From Phycisphaerae bacterium (GTDB lineage Bacteria; Planctomycetota; Phycisphaerae; Phycisphaerales; SM1A02), in contig VGXK01000002.1 in assembly GCA_016873355.1 (NCBI GenBank), forward strand, positions 1-22,888: 22,888 nucleotides of DNA. Reading direction: 5' to 3'. Each line of letters opens with the position of its first letter. The stretch's first letter is position 1. Made by a program: the position numbers and the translations under genes. Below, one piece after another: positions 1 to 11,074 of the stretch. The notes beneath the pieces were generated by a model. That model had not been told where the DNA came from. It did not search any database and saw only the letters and a program-made list of their open reading frames with translations.

Positions 1-114
1 ACGCCAGCTCGCTACGCCTGAGTCGTCACCGCTCTAGATCCGCCTGCTTCGCCCTCCTTGCCACACTCGTCTCGCCGACGCCAGCTCGCTACGCCTGAGT
101 CGTCACCGCTCTAG
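1..114. repeat. 37-bp exact direct repeat, two copies
   Basis: An identical 37-base unit occupies 1-37 and 78-114, beginning acgccagctcgctacg and ending ccgctctag. The copies are separated by 40 unrelated bases, giving a 77-base period. The first copy begins at the very first base of the window, so the repeat may extend leftwards. No third copy follows position 114. The unit has no obvious internal dyad and no coding meaning was seen. It may be an intergenic dispersed or tandem repeat. Confidence 0.75.
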
Positions 115-218
115 GCTACGACCGCGCTCGCGGATGGGCTCCTCTTCGTCATTCTGCGGAAACGGGGGCTCAAGTGGCGGGGAACGACAGCGAGCGAGGT
201 GAGACGGCGAGCACGCCA

Positions 219-432
219 CCCGCAGTTACAGCGGGGACCAGATGGTCGCGCGCCGAAGCGGTCGGCGAGCTCCGTGGCGCCAGTGTCGGTCCGTACAGGT
301 AGATCGAGGCGCTCGGCAAGGGCGGTTTCGGCGTGGTCTGGCTCGCAGAGCGACGCGAGCCGATGGTGCAGCGCGTGGCGCTCAAGATCATCAAGCCGGG
401 CATGGACTCGCGCGAGGTGATCGCCGCGTTTC
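219..432 (+). pseudogene. Ser/Thr protein kinase N-terminal fragment (decayed)
   Basis: Frame 3 encodes a recognisable start of a bacterial Hanks-type Ser/Thr kinase domain. It reads VGPYR, an in-frame TAG at 300-302, then IEALGKGGFGVVWLAE (glycine-rich ATP loop) and VALKIIKPGMDSREVIAAF with the conserved ATP-binding lysine. In intact relatives the stop position is normally a leucine, so one substitution probably created it. Homology ends near 432; the expected continuation (an EAERQ-like helix, then the catalytic HRD and DFG motifs) is missing and is replaced by the antisense of another gene fragment. No start codon with a ribosome site was found upstream. The style of the motif is frequent in planctomycete kinases (family knowledge). 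A functional product is very unlikely. Confidence 0.7.
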
Positions 433-435
433 GCC

Positions 436-718
436 GCAGATCGAAGCAGCGAGGGCTGGCGCTGCACCTCTTCGAGCGTGATGGGCTCGCGATCGGCGAG
501 GATCGCTTGCGGATCGCGCGCTGCCTGATCGAGCACATCCGCATCGTCGAGCGAGCGATAGATACGCCGGGGTCCATCGAGCGACTCGACCAAAGTGCTC
601 TTGCCGCTCTGCCGCGCGCCGTGAGGACCACGGCGGGCATCGCTCGAAGCCGAATCTCAAGGGCGCGGGCGGCCGCTCGGGGAAGCGGCGATCCATTCAC
701 GGTGTGAATGACAATCAT
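436..718 (-). pseudogene. AAA_14/DUF4143-type ATPase N-terminal fragment (decayed)
   Basis: On the minus strand, from an ATG at 718, one frame reads AARALEIRLRAMPAVVLT. The next frame then reads GARQSGKSTLVESL (Walker A), RRIYRSLDDADVLDQAARDP and ITLEEVQRQPSLL (Walker B-like region with EVQ). The frame switch near 625-632 is explained by loss of one base in ctcac(c)ggc just before the Walker A. These are hallmarks of the stand-alone ATP-binding proteins with an AAA_14 domain. Only about 90 of the usual roughly 400 residues remain; after the EVQRQPSLL motif the sequence runs into the antisense of the kinase fragment. The gene is therefore both frameshifted and truncated. Confidence 0.6.
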
Positions 719-735
719 TCACGCGGTGAATGGAT
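691..735. repeat. 45-bp nested palindrome
   Basis: Outer arms atccattcac (691-700) and gtgaatggat (726-735) are perfect reverse complements. Inside them are gtgaatga (704-711) and tcattcac (715-722), also perfect, with a 3-base loop. All arms share one centre at 713. The motif ATTCAC/GTGAAT thus occurs four times. The inner core gaatgacaatcattc resembles a Fur-type operator half-site arrangement, but no intact gene follows on either strand, so it may equally be the end of a decayed mobile or repetitive element. Confidence 0.7.
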
Positions 736-758
736 TGCAGAAGTGCGTCTTCTTGCTG

Positions 759-786
759 AAAAAAGGGGCCTCGCGAAGTGCCTCCT
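759..786 (-). terminator. candidate intrinsic terminator of carB
   Basis: Read on the minus strand, 4 bases after the carB stop, AGGAGGC and GCCCCT can pair as a 6-bp GC-rich stem with one bulged A around a 10-base loop. A run of T residues follows (six A on the plus strand at 759-764). The placement directly after the stop and the T-run support a Rho-independent terminator; the bulge makes it a modest one. Confidence 0.45.
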
Positions 787-790
787 GCCC

Positions 791-4426
<3,636 letters not shown>

Positions 4427-4481
4427 GGTCAGAGCGATCCGCGACGGCGGCGCCATCGTCCGGCCGGCGCGAATCCTGCCC

Positions 4482-4487
4482 ACTATA
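4482..4487 (-). promoter_or_regulatory. weak candidate -10 element for carB
   Basis: Within the 105-base divergent gap between carB and the small plus-strand gene, the minus strand carries TATAGT about 56 bases before the carB start. It matches five of six bases of a sigma-70 -10 box. No good -35 is seen at 16-18 bases. The rest of the gap is GC-rich without other recognisable sites. Confidence 0.25.
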
Positions 4488-4531
4488 GCGGACGCGACGC
4501 GCATTTCGGCCCCACGACGATCCGCACGCGA

Positions 4532-4777
4532 ATGAGCATGCGGCGACCGATCATCGTGTCGCTCGGCGTTGGCGTCGCCCTCTCGGTCGCGACGGCGGTC
4601 GTCGCCGGTCTCGAACTCCTCCCACTCGGCGAATCGACGACGAGCGCTCGTTTCGACATGGAGGGCGCACATCCATTCGGCGCGTCTTGGCTGCTCACGA
4701 TCGATGAGACGCCCTGGGTGCGATTCCCAAGGCCGTTCTGGAAGCACCCGTCGTTTCGCGGCACAATCTCTGCGTAG
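4532..4777 (+). CDS. small putative membrane protein, unknown function
   Basis: The 81-aa reading frame opens MSMRRPIIVSLGVGVALS, a short positively charged start followed by a roughly 20-residue hydrophobic segment ending near VVAGLELL. A Trp/Phe-rich tail follows (ASWLLTIDETPWVRFPRPFW). The inside-positive start and a single helix suggest an anchored or exported small protein; I do not recognise the family. It sits divergent from carB and 19 bases before the next plus-strand ORF start (4797), so it may be co-transcribed with it. A second ATG at 4538 would shorten it by two residues. No Shine-Dalgarno is visible. The minus-strand ORF opposite (4483-4764) has a less protein-like composition. 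Confidence is moderate because the gene is short. Confidence 0.5.
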   Translation: MSMRRPIIVSLGVGVALSVATAVVAGLELLPLGESTTSARFDMEGAHPFGASWLLTIDETPWVRFPRPFWKHPSFRGTISA

Positions 4778-4865
4778 TTCCTTGTGGGAATCTGGCATGC
4801 GAGCGCATCCGGAGTTCATCGAGGCGAACGGAACGGTGCGACGAGCGCGGTGCGCGGTGCGCACG

Positions 4866-5903
4866 ATGCGCACGGCCGCCGCGCTTGCGGCCGCACTCGC
4901 GCTTGCGTGCACCGCGCCGTCGACGGCACGGCAGTCGGCGCCGAGTGCGCCTTCGACCTCCGTGCCCCCGAAGCCTTCCGCGCCCACCTCGCCATCCGCG
5001 CCGGCGCCAACTCCACCTGCGTCTCCATCAACGCCACCATCGACGGCGCCTCCGTCAGCAGCACGGCCATCAACGGCGCCGAATCGCTGCGCCGTGCGCG
5101 TCGTCGGCTTCGACTCGGTGCGCCCGCCGGGATCGAGCGTCGAGCCGTCGCCGGGCTTGGTGGCCGGCGCCCTGCTCAACACGCGTCTGGACGTGGAGCT
5201 CGATCAAGCGCCGCTCTCTTCGGCGCTTCCCGCCATCGCCCGCGCGGCGCGCGTGAACCTGCTTCCCATCTTCCGAGTGCGCGACGACGCGCCCGGTCTC
5301 GATCGCGACGCGCCGGTCACGCTCTCGCTCTCGAACGTCACCGCCGACGAAGCGATCGATGCGGTGCTCACCGCGGGGACCGGCATGATCGACGCCACCT
5401 GGCAGATCCGCGGCTCGATCGTCGAATGCGGACCGAAGGCCATGCTGGCGGAGCCGACTCGGCGCGAAACGCGCGCCTACGACATCACCGATCTGCACTT
5501 TGAGATTCCCACTCTCTCGTCGCCGCACTTCGATCCCGAGCGCATGCAGGCGGTGCGACGCACGAAGAAGGAGATCAGCGTCGACTTCGCCAAGATGATC
5601 GTGAACCAGGTGGAGCCCGACGCGTGGCGCGAGCCCGATGCGCCCGCGCCCGAAGCGGCGCCGGGCGGCAACACGCCCAGCGGGCCGTTGCCCACGCCGT
5701 CGCACAATCTCGATCCGAACGGCACGGCGGACATCTTCGTGCGCGGGCAATGGGCGAGTCTGTTCATTCGCAACGACCGCACGCTGGTGATCGTGGCGCC
5801 CGATTTCATTCACCGGCGGATCAACGGCTATCCCGGGATCGTCCCGCCCGAAGCGCACTCCGGTGCGCCGGTGCGGCCGCCGTCACCCGGCGGAGTTCCC
5901 TGA
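4866..5903 (+). CDS. exported Pro-rich protein with secretin-N/STN-like domain
   Basis: The 345-aa protein begins MRTAAALAAALALAC, a Sec-type signal peptide; the cysteine at 15 is only an imperfect lipobox. A Pro/Ser/Ala-rich linker covers roughly residues 18-75. Next comes a domain at about 105-190 (LDVELDQAPLSSALPAIAR, then LSLSNVTADEAIDAVLTAG) whose alternating pattern resembles the short N domains of secretins and TonB receptors. It continues RAYDITDLHFEIP, a phrase common in planctomycete secretin-N-like hypothetical proteins. The secretin pore itself is absent, so this is not a full GspD/PilQ. An in-frame ATG at 4797 would add 23 residues before the signal peptide; the later start is preferred because it places the hydrophobic core normally. 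The 3' end overlaps the convergent downstream gene by 21 bases. Function is unknown. Confidence 0.75.
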   Translation: MRTAAALAAALALACTAPSTARQSAPSAPSTSVPPKPSAPTSPSAPAPTPPASPSTPPSTAPPSAARPSTAPNRCAVRVVGFDSVRPPGSSVEPSPGLVAGALLNTRLDVELDQAPLSSALPAIARAARVNLLPIFRVRDDAPGLDRDAPVTLSLSNVTADEAIDAVLTAGTGMIDATWQIRGSIVECGPKAMLAEPTRRETRAYDITDLHFEIPTLSSPHFDPERMQAVRRTKKEISVDFAKMIVNQVEPDAWREPDAPAPEAAPGGNTPSGPLPTPSHNLDPNGTADIFVRGQWASLFIRNDRTLVIVAPDFIHRRINGYPGIVPPEAHSGAPVRPPSPGGVP

Positions 5904-6851
5904 GTCGCGCGTCGATGCTTCGCCGACCACGTCGCGGAGCACCTGGACGATTGCCTTGCCGGACCGATTCAGCGTGCGCGCGATCGCCGCGATTCCGATC
6001 ACCACCGAGATCGCGAATGGCGCCGAGAACAGAAAGAAGAGCGATCCAGTGCGCACCCCGCCGACGCCGCCGCGCGGGGCCATGCTGAGCAGAAGGAGCG
6101 ACAGCAGCATGATCGCCACCACCCATCGGCCGATGCGCGCGCAGCGCAGCGCCTGCTGTGCGAGCTTCGGAGCGGGTACGCGATCGGCGAGTCCGGCCGT
6201 CCAGCGCAGCAGCGAAAGCGAAAGAACCGCGAACGACGCGATGCTCAGCCAGATCAACGCAAACGCGAACGAGCGCCCGATCGGACCGATCGGCGCCACG
6301 AACGACATCACGGCAAGCGTGGAGAACGTCCACGCCGCCGCCAGCGACCATCGCATCACGCGGCGCGCCGACCACGACGATTCACGCGGGCTCAGGCGAG
6401 GATCGGGCGCCGACGCGATCACGGCGCCGATCGAGGCGACGACGATCGAGACGCCAAGAATTCCGCCGGCAAGGAAGGAGGTCTGGATGGTCAGGATGCG
6501 ATGGCCGAGCATCCATCCCAGCGTCGTCACCGCGAGGCAGATGATCGCGTAGGCGTAGAACGCGCGCGTGCCGAGGACCGCCGATGCGTGCAGCACGCTC
6601 CACCCGCGTCCCACGGATCGCAGCCACAACGGATCGGCGTCCTCGAGCAGATTCGAGCGGCGCGAGAGCGCGACGGGCGTGCCGCACTCCGGGCACTCGA
6701 CTTCGTCGGCGACGCCTTCGAGTGCGTATCCGCAGCGACGGCAGTACGGCGGCGGTTCGAGCCTGAGCGTGGCTGCGCCTGCGGCGAGGCCTCGAAGCAT
6801 GCTGCGAGGTTCGATGCGAGCGGGCTCCCTCTTCGGGATCCCCGCCTCCAT
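5883..6851 (-). CDS. zinc-ribbon multi-spanning membrane protein, unknown function
   Basis: The 322-aa product has an N-terminal zinc ribbon CRRCGYALEG...CPECGTPV (two CxxC knuckles, about residues 36-57). About six hydrophobic segments follow, including YAYAIICLAVTTLGWML, GGILGVSIVVASIGAVI and VVAIMLLSLLLLS. This zinc-ribbon plus membrane layout is widespread in planctomycete hypothetical proteins; its role is unknown. The ATG at 6851 is preferred because aggaagg lies 8 bases upstream; an ATG at 6887 would add 12 residues. It follows napF by 122 bases on the same strand but shares no functional logic with the nap genes, so it is probably separate. Its end overlaps the convergent gene at 5903 by 21 bases. 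Confidence 0.8.
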   Translation of the reverse strand: MEAGIPKREPARIEPRSMLRGLAAGAATLRLEPPPYCRRCGYALEGVADEVECPECGTPVALSRRSNLLEDADPLWLRSVGRGWSVLHASAVLGTRAFYAYAIICLAVTTLGWMLGHRILTIQTSFLAGGILGVSIVVASIGAVIASAPDPRLSPRESSWSARRVMRWSLAAAWTFSTLAVMSFVAPIGPIGRSFAFALIWLSIASFAVLSLSLLRWTAGLADRVPAPKLAQQALRCARIGRWVVAIMLLSLLLLSMAPRGGVGGVRTGSLFFLFSAPFAISVVIGIAAIARTLNRSGKAIVQVLRDVVGEASTRDSGNSAG

Positions 6852-6973
6852 CCACGAGACCTTCCTGCTCCTGATCGCGCGGTTCATGGCGGGATCAATG
6901 CTCGCCGGAAGCCGCGGGACTTCTCGGTGCTCGCCGTCCAACGCTCCTCGCTCATCTGCGCCGTCCCCGTGAT

Positions 6974-7633
6974 TCACGGCTCGGCACCGGACGGGCGCAC
7001 GGCCGGTCGATCCTGGAGCGGCATCACCATGATGGCGCTTCCCGGCGCCGGACAGACGAAGGCGCACACGCCGCATCCGGTGCAGCGCTCCTCGAGAATG
7101 CGGGGGCGACCGGCGTCGATCGCGATGGCGCCCTGCACCGGGCAGCGCTCCGAGCAGACGGAGCAGAAGGACCCGTTCCACGCCAGGCACGCGTGCTTCA
7201 GGATCGAAGCGCGCGCCATCGTGAGCGGTTGATCGCGGCGCAGCACGGCGGGCTTGCACGCGGAGATGCACGGCGTGTCGGCGCACATGATGCACGGCGC
7301 GACGCTCGGATCGATCATCGGCGTGCCGGCGGCCTCCCGGAAGCGCGGGGGCGCGAGCACGATCGCGTCGGCGGGACACGCGCGGATGCAGTCGCCGCAG
7401 CGGGTGCAGCCGCCGAGGAAGCTTCGTTCGTCGACGGCGCCCGGCGGACGGTGCACGGGCAGCGTGGCACGCGATGCGGCGTGAGCGCCTCGCGGTTCGT
7501 CCGCGCTCGTCGGCGCCGCGCCCGTCGTTCCCTTCGACTCGCCCGTGATCTCGCCGGTCACCGCCGCCACGCCGCGGCGGAGCAGACCTCCGCGCAGCAG
7601 CGATCGACGCGAGACGGAATCGTGCTCGCTCAT
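6974..7633 (-). CDS. napF: NapF-like polyferredoxin of the nitrate reductase operon
   Basis: The 219-aa iron-sulfur protein has four cysteine groups: CTRCGDCIRACP (76-86), CIMCADTPCISACKP (114-126), an irregular set C149, C157, C160 and C164, and CTGCGVCAFVCP (184-194). The irregular third group and the N-terminal SRRSLLRGG are typical of NapF, a cytoplasmic accessory protein thought to help load Fe-S or molybdenum cofactor into NapA before export. The RR motif could be misread as a Tat signal, but no hydrophobic core follows. A NapG-like reading is less likely for the same reason. It is the last gene of napDABF, 31 bases after napB; upstream Shine-Dalgarno is weak. Confidence 0.85.
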   Translation of the reverse strand: MSEHDSVSRRSLLRGGLLRRGVAAVTGEITGESKGTTGAAPTSADEPRGAHAASRATLPVHRPPGAVDERSFLGGCTRCGDCIRACPADAIVLAPPRFREAAGTPMIDPSVAPCIMCADTPCISACKPAVLRRDQPLTMARASILKHACLAWNGSFCSVCSERCPVQGAIAIDAGRPRILEERCTGCGVCAFVCPAPGSAIMVMPLQDRPAVRPSGAEP

Positions 7634-7664
7634 GTCGTGCCCGCTGCGCTGCCGGATGCACGCG

Positions 7665-8393
7665 TCATGGACCATCCCGCGGCGCGAATCCCTCGGCCAT
7701 GTCCGCGATGCCGAAGGTCGGCGAGAGCTGCTCGAACTCCGCCGCCGGAACATGGCACTGGGCGCAGTTCGAGCGCGAGAGATGATCCGGCCGCCAGCCG
7801 TCGTAGCCGAACTCGCCGTGGCAGCTCACGCAGTTCGTGCGCATGAAGAACGTGTGCGGCACGACCGGCGGTGCTCCCGCCCACGCGCGCGTTCCTCCCA
7901 TGCCCTGGCTGCGAAGCCCTCGGAACTCGTTCGGCGGAATCGCATTCGCGTCGAGAAGGAAGCCCGTCGCCTCCACATGGCACTGGGTGCAGGAGGGAAG
8001 GTAGGTGTGCGACACCATGCGCGAGATCTTGTCGCCTGCCCGCAATCCCTCGGCGTGGCAGGCGCGGCAGCTCTGCACGTTGAGGTCCTGGATCGAGTGC
8101 GGAATCACCGGGGGCGCGCCCTCGAACGCGCGGAGCTGGGCGCGCCGATCGATCGACGCGGCGCGGGCCGCGAGCTTGTCCGCGACGGCGAGGGGATTCG
8201 CGCGATCGTCGGGAACGATCCAGGGGTGCGGCGTGTTCAATCGCCACGCCAGGCCGGGAAGCGGGTCGCGCTCGGACTTGCCGTCGCCGTCGTCGCGGAC
8301 GAAGGCGCCGAGCGAGGCGCCGGCGATCACGATCGCCGCGCCCATCATGGCGACTCGAGCGACGGTCGATGCAGGAAGGCGGGCGCGTCGCAT
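7665..8393 (-). CDS. napB: NapB-type cytochrome c, tandemly duplicated, four haem sites
   Basis: NapB passes electrons to NapA in the periplasm and normally has two c-type haems on about 150 residues. This 242-aa version has four CxxCH motifs: CRACH (109), CTQCH (135), CVSCH (188) and CAQCH (210). Two copies of a NapB-like unit are visible. EGAPPVIPHSI, CRACH and CTQCHV (residues 91-140) are followed by AGAPPVVPHTF, CVSCH and CAQCHVP (172-216). An uncleaved or cleaved signal segment spans about 11-31. The gene starts 3 bases after the napA stop, with aagg 7 bases before the ATG. The second copy (CAQCHVPAAEF end) is closest to classical NapB. Position directly after napA supports the assignment; a different multihaem donor is the alternative. 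Confidence 0.88.
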   Translation of the reverse strand: MRRARLPASTVARVAMMGAAIVIAGASLGAFVRDDGDGKSERDPLPGLAWRLNTPHPWIVPDDRANPLAVADKLAARAASIDRRAQLRAFEGAPPVIPHSIQDLNVQSCRACHAEGLRAGDKISRMVSHTYLPSCTQCHVEATGFLLDANAIPPNEFRGLRSQGMGGTRAWAGAPPVVPHTFFMRTNCVSCHGEFGYDGWRPDHLSRSNCAQCHVPAAEFEQLSPTFGIADMAEGFAPRDGP

Positions 8394-8396
8394 CGT

Positions 8397-10826
8397 TCAG
8401 GCCTTGGGCACCACCGCCACGGCGCACTTCTTGTAGTCGGGCTGTTTCGAGTAGGGGTCGTACGCGGCCAGCGTCACGCGATTGATGAGCGGGTTCTCGT
8501 CGAAGAAGGGCACGAACACCTCGCCCGGCCTGGGATCGCCGCGACCTCCGAGCCACACCGGAAGATCGACCTCGCCGCGGCGACTGCGCACCGTCACCAT
8601 CTCGCCGCTGCGCACGCCGAGCGCCCGGGCGTCGAGGTGGTTCATCTCGACGTAGGCCTTCGGCATCGCGCGATGCAATTGCGGAATGCGTCGCGTCATG
8701 GTGCCGCTGTGCCAATGCTCGAGCACGCGTCCGGTGCAGAGCCAGAACGGATACTCGGCGTCGGGCACTTCGGGAGGAGGCTCGTACGGCCGGAACCAGA
8801 TGAGCGCGCGGTCGTCCTTGGTGACCGAGTGATAGAACTGGAATCCCTTGCCCTTGGCGACGTACGGGTCCGAGCCCTCGGTGAATCGCCAGCGAGTCTC
8901 CTTCCACTCGCCGTCGGAGTTCTGCACCACAGGCCAGCGCAGGCCGCGCGCCTTCACGTATTCGCGATACGGCGCCAGGTCCTTGTGCTTGTGCCGGCTG
9001 AAGGCGCGGTACTCGTCGAAGAGCCGCTCGTCCACCACGGTGTCGCTGTAGTAGCGCTTCCACTCCCAGATCGGGATCTCCTTCCCCGCCGAATCGGCGG
9101 TGTGGAAGAGCCACCTTCCGTCCTTGTCGCGCATGCCCGGTACGCCGCGGTCGAAGAGGCGCCGCGACACGGCGATCATCTGCCACGCATCGTCGCGCGC
9201 TTCGCCCGGCGGCTCCACCATCTTGAACCAGTGCTGCGTGCGACGCTCGGAGTTGCCGTACATGCCGTTCTTCTCCACCCACATGGCGCTCGGCAGCACC
9301 AGGTCGGCGAGTTCGGTCGTTGCCGTCGGATAGACATCCGAGACGATGAGGAACTTGTCGGCCAACTGCGCCTTGCGACGAATCGAGTGGTTGAGATCGG
9401 GGATCGTGTGCGCCGGATTCGTGACCTGCACCCACACCGTGGTGATGTCGCCGCCCTGATCCGTGGGCGTGCTGAAGCGCTTGAAGAGCTCCACGGCGTG
9501 AAGACCGATGCGCCCGCTGAGGCGACCGGGCTCCAGATTCCAGTGCTTCTCGGCGATCGCGCGATGCCCCGGGTTCGTCACGGAGAGGCCGCCGGGAAGG
9601 AGGTGGCAGAGCGTGCCGACTTCGCGCGCGGTTCCGCACGCGGAGGGTTGACCCGTGAGGCTGGTGGCCGCGTCGCCCGGCTTCCCGAAGTGCCCGGAAA
9701 GAAGGTGGATTCCGTGCACGAGGCAGTTGATGGCCGTGCCGCGCGTGTGCTGGTTCATTCCCATGCACCACAGGCTGTTGATGCGACGATCGCGGCGACC
9801 GAAGAGATCGCCGAGCATCACGATCGACTCCGCGGGAACGCCCGAGAGCTCCTCGACGCGTTGCGGCGTGTAGGGCTCGAGCGCCTTCGCGTATTCCTCG
9901 AAGGTCATCGGCACGCCGAGCATGTCGGGCTGCGCGCCGTCGGCGCCCGGTTCGCCGAGGCGACGGAAGTTGCAGTGCGCCGCGACGAACGCCGTGTCGC
10001 AGGTGCCGTTCTTCACGAGTTGATGCGCGATGCCGTTCGCGATCGCCAGATCGCCCTGCGGCTTGAAGAAGAGCACTTGGTCGGCGAGCTCGCTCGTGCG
10101 CGTGCGGCGCGTCGTGAGGTCGATGATGACGACCTTCTCGCCGCGAGCCCGCCGATCGACGAGGCGCGAGAAGAGCACCGGGTGCATCTCCGCCATGTTG
10201 TTGCCCCAGAGGATCGCCACATCGCAGCGATCGAGATCGTCGTAGACGCCGGGAGGCTCGTCCACGCCGAAGGTGGAGATGAAGCCGGTCACCGCCGACG
10301 CCATGCAGAGGCGCGGATTCGCGTCGATGAGATTGCTGCCGAGTCCGGCCTTGATGAACTTGTTCGCGGCATACCCCTCGCCGATCGTCCACTGGCCGGA
10401 GCCGTAGATCGCGAAGCGACCGGGATCCGCCGCGATGCGGTCGGCGACGATGTCGAGCGCCTTGTCCCACGAGATCGGGACGAGCCGACCCTGCGTGCGC
10501 AGCATCGGCTGCGTCAGGCGATCCCTTCCGTACAGCGCAAGGCCCACGTGGTAGCCCTTCACGCAGAGAAGGCCCTTGTTGACCTCCGCCTTCTGATCGC
10601 CCTGGATGGCGACGACCCGGCCGTTTTCCGTGCCCACCATCACATGGCATCCCGTTCCGCAGAAGCGGCACGGCGCCTTGTCCCAGCGAAGTGCCTGCGC
10701 CGACGACGACGGCGCCGCCTGCGGCTCGAGGATCGGCAGTGAGATGCCGGACGCCCTCGCGGCGGCGGCGGTAGCTGCCGCCAGCGCGCTCGCCTTGAGG
10801 AACTCGCGGCGATCGACGGTGCTCAT
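8397..10826 (-). CDS. napA: periplasmic nitrate reductase catalytic subunit NapA
   Basis: NapA reduces nitrate to nitrite at a bis-MGD molybdenum centre in the periplasm. The 809-aa protein begins with a Tat signal (DRREFLKASALAAATAAAA). The single [4Fe-4S] site is CRFCGTGC (C53, C56, C60) plus C88 in GLLCVKG, with the conserved lysine at 90. The molybdenum ligand is C174 in NPRLCMASAV, as expected for Nap rather than Nar (Asp) or formate dehydrogenase (Sec/Cys in another context). GMNQHTRGTAINCLVHGIHL and the C-terminal molybdopterin-binding region are also present, and the length is near the usual 800-830 aa. It overlaps napD by four bases (ATGA, 10823-10826); ggag sits 7 bases before the ATG. 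It appears intact. Confidence 0.97.
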   Translation of the reverse strand: MSTVDRREFLKASALAAATAAAARASGISLPILEPQAAPSSSAQALRWDKAPCRFCGTGCHVMVGTENGRVVAIQGDQKAEVNKGLLCVKGYHVGLALYGRDRLTQPMLRTQGRLVPISWDKALDIVADRIAADPGRFAIYGSGQWTIGEGYAANKFIKAGLGSNLIDANPRLCMASAVTGFISTFGVDEPPGVYDDLDRCDVAILWGNNMAEMHPVLFSRLVDRRARGEKVVIIDLTTRRTRTSELADQVLFFKPQGDLAIANGIAHQLVKNGTCDTAFVAAHCNFRRLGEPGADGAQPDMLGVPMTFEEYAKALEPYTPQRVEELSGVPAESIVMLGDLFGRRDRRINSLWCMGMNQHTRGTAINCLVHGIHLLSGHFGKPGDAATSLTGQPSACGTAREVGTLCHLLPGGLSVTNPGHRAIAEKHWNLEPGRLSGRIGLHAVELFKRFSTPTDQGGDITTVWVQVTNPAHTIPDLNHSIRRKAQLADKFLIVSDVYPTATTELADLVLPSAMWVEKNGMYGNSERRTQHWFKMVEPPGEARDDAWQMIAVSRRLFDRGVPGMRDKDGRWLFHTADSAGKEIPIWEWKRYYSDTVVDERLFDEYRAFSRHKHKDLAPYREYVKARGLRWPVVQNSDGEWKETRWRFTEGSDPYVAKGKGFQFYHSVTKDDRALIWFRPYEPPPEVPDAEYPFWLCTGRVLEHWHSGTMTRRIPQLHRAMPKAYVEMNHLDARALGVRSGEMVTVRSRRGEVDLPVWLGGRGDPRPGEVFVPFFDENPLINRVTLAAYDPYSKQPDYKKCAVAVVPKA

Positions 10827-11074
10827 GATTCGGCTCCGGAGTGCTCGTCGAGCGCGACGAAGACGATCTCGACGGAGTCGACGCCGTCGGCGCGTCGCAG
10901 TTCGTCGACGAGGGCGAGGTCGTCATCGGGCGAAGCGGTCACGGCGGAGGCGGCCACATGACGACCAAGCAATTCACCGACGACAAGTCGTTGATCTCGT
11001 CGCAGTCGTTCGCATGCCAGGCGCTGGCGCTCCGAGTCGTGACTCAGCGTGATGAGGATTCCGCTGATGGCCAT
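10823..11074 (-). CDS. napD: NapD, Tat proofreading chaperone for NapA
   Basis: The 83-aa protein MAISGILITLSHDSERQRLA continues through VVGELLGRHVAASAVTASPDDD and a C-terminal beta strand SVEIVFVAL. Size, beta-alpha-beta-type pattern and the opening 'SGILI' strand fit NapD, which binds the NapA twin-arginine signal in the cytoplasm and delays export until cofactor is inserted. Location first in the operon and four-base overlap with napA support this strongly. In-frame upstream sequence to 11305 lacks protein-like character and would overlap the divergent cytochrome gene, so the ATG at 11074 was chosen; the ribosome site (gaagaa) is weak. Confidence 0.85.
   Translation of the reverse strand: MAISGILITLSHDSERQRLACERLRRDQRLVVGELLGRHVAASAVTASPDDDLALVDELRRADGVDSVEIVFVALDEHSGAES

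Noticed and set aside
1..114. CRISPR array
   Set aside because: Only two repeat copies, no dyad in the repeat, no cas genes in 22.9 kb. Kept as a plain direct repeat.
333..707. 124-residue plus-strand frame continuing from the kinase motif
   Set aside because: Only the first part is kinase-like. After about 432 the translation is antisense to the ATPase fragment, so the frame is a chance read-through of two remnants.
4483..4764. 93-residue minus-strand frame upstream of carB
   Set aside because: It lacks a domain, signal or ribosome site and sits opposite a more protein-like hydrophobic frame. It would also have to lie in the carB leader.
6974..7633. Tat-exported NapG instead of NapF
   Set aside because: The N-terminal RRSLLRGG is not followed by a hydrophobic core, and the irregular third cysteine group fits NapF better.
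7545..10742. 1065-residue plus-strand open frame opposite napA and napB
   Set aside because: Antisense to genes with intact catalytic motifs; the translation is rich in Arg, His, Glu and Val without any domain. The same holds for frames at 17488-19722 (+) and 12880-14316 (-).
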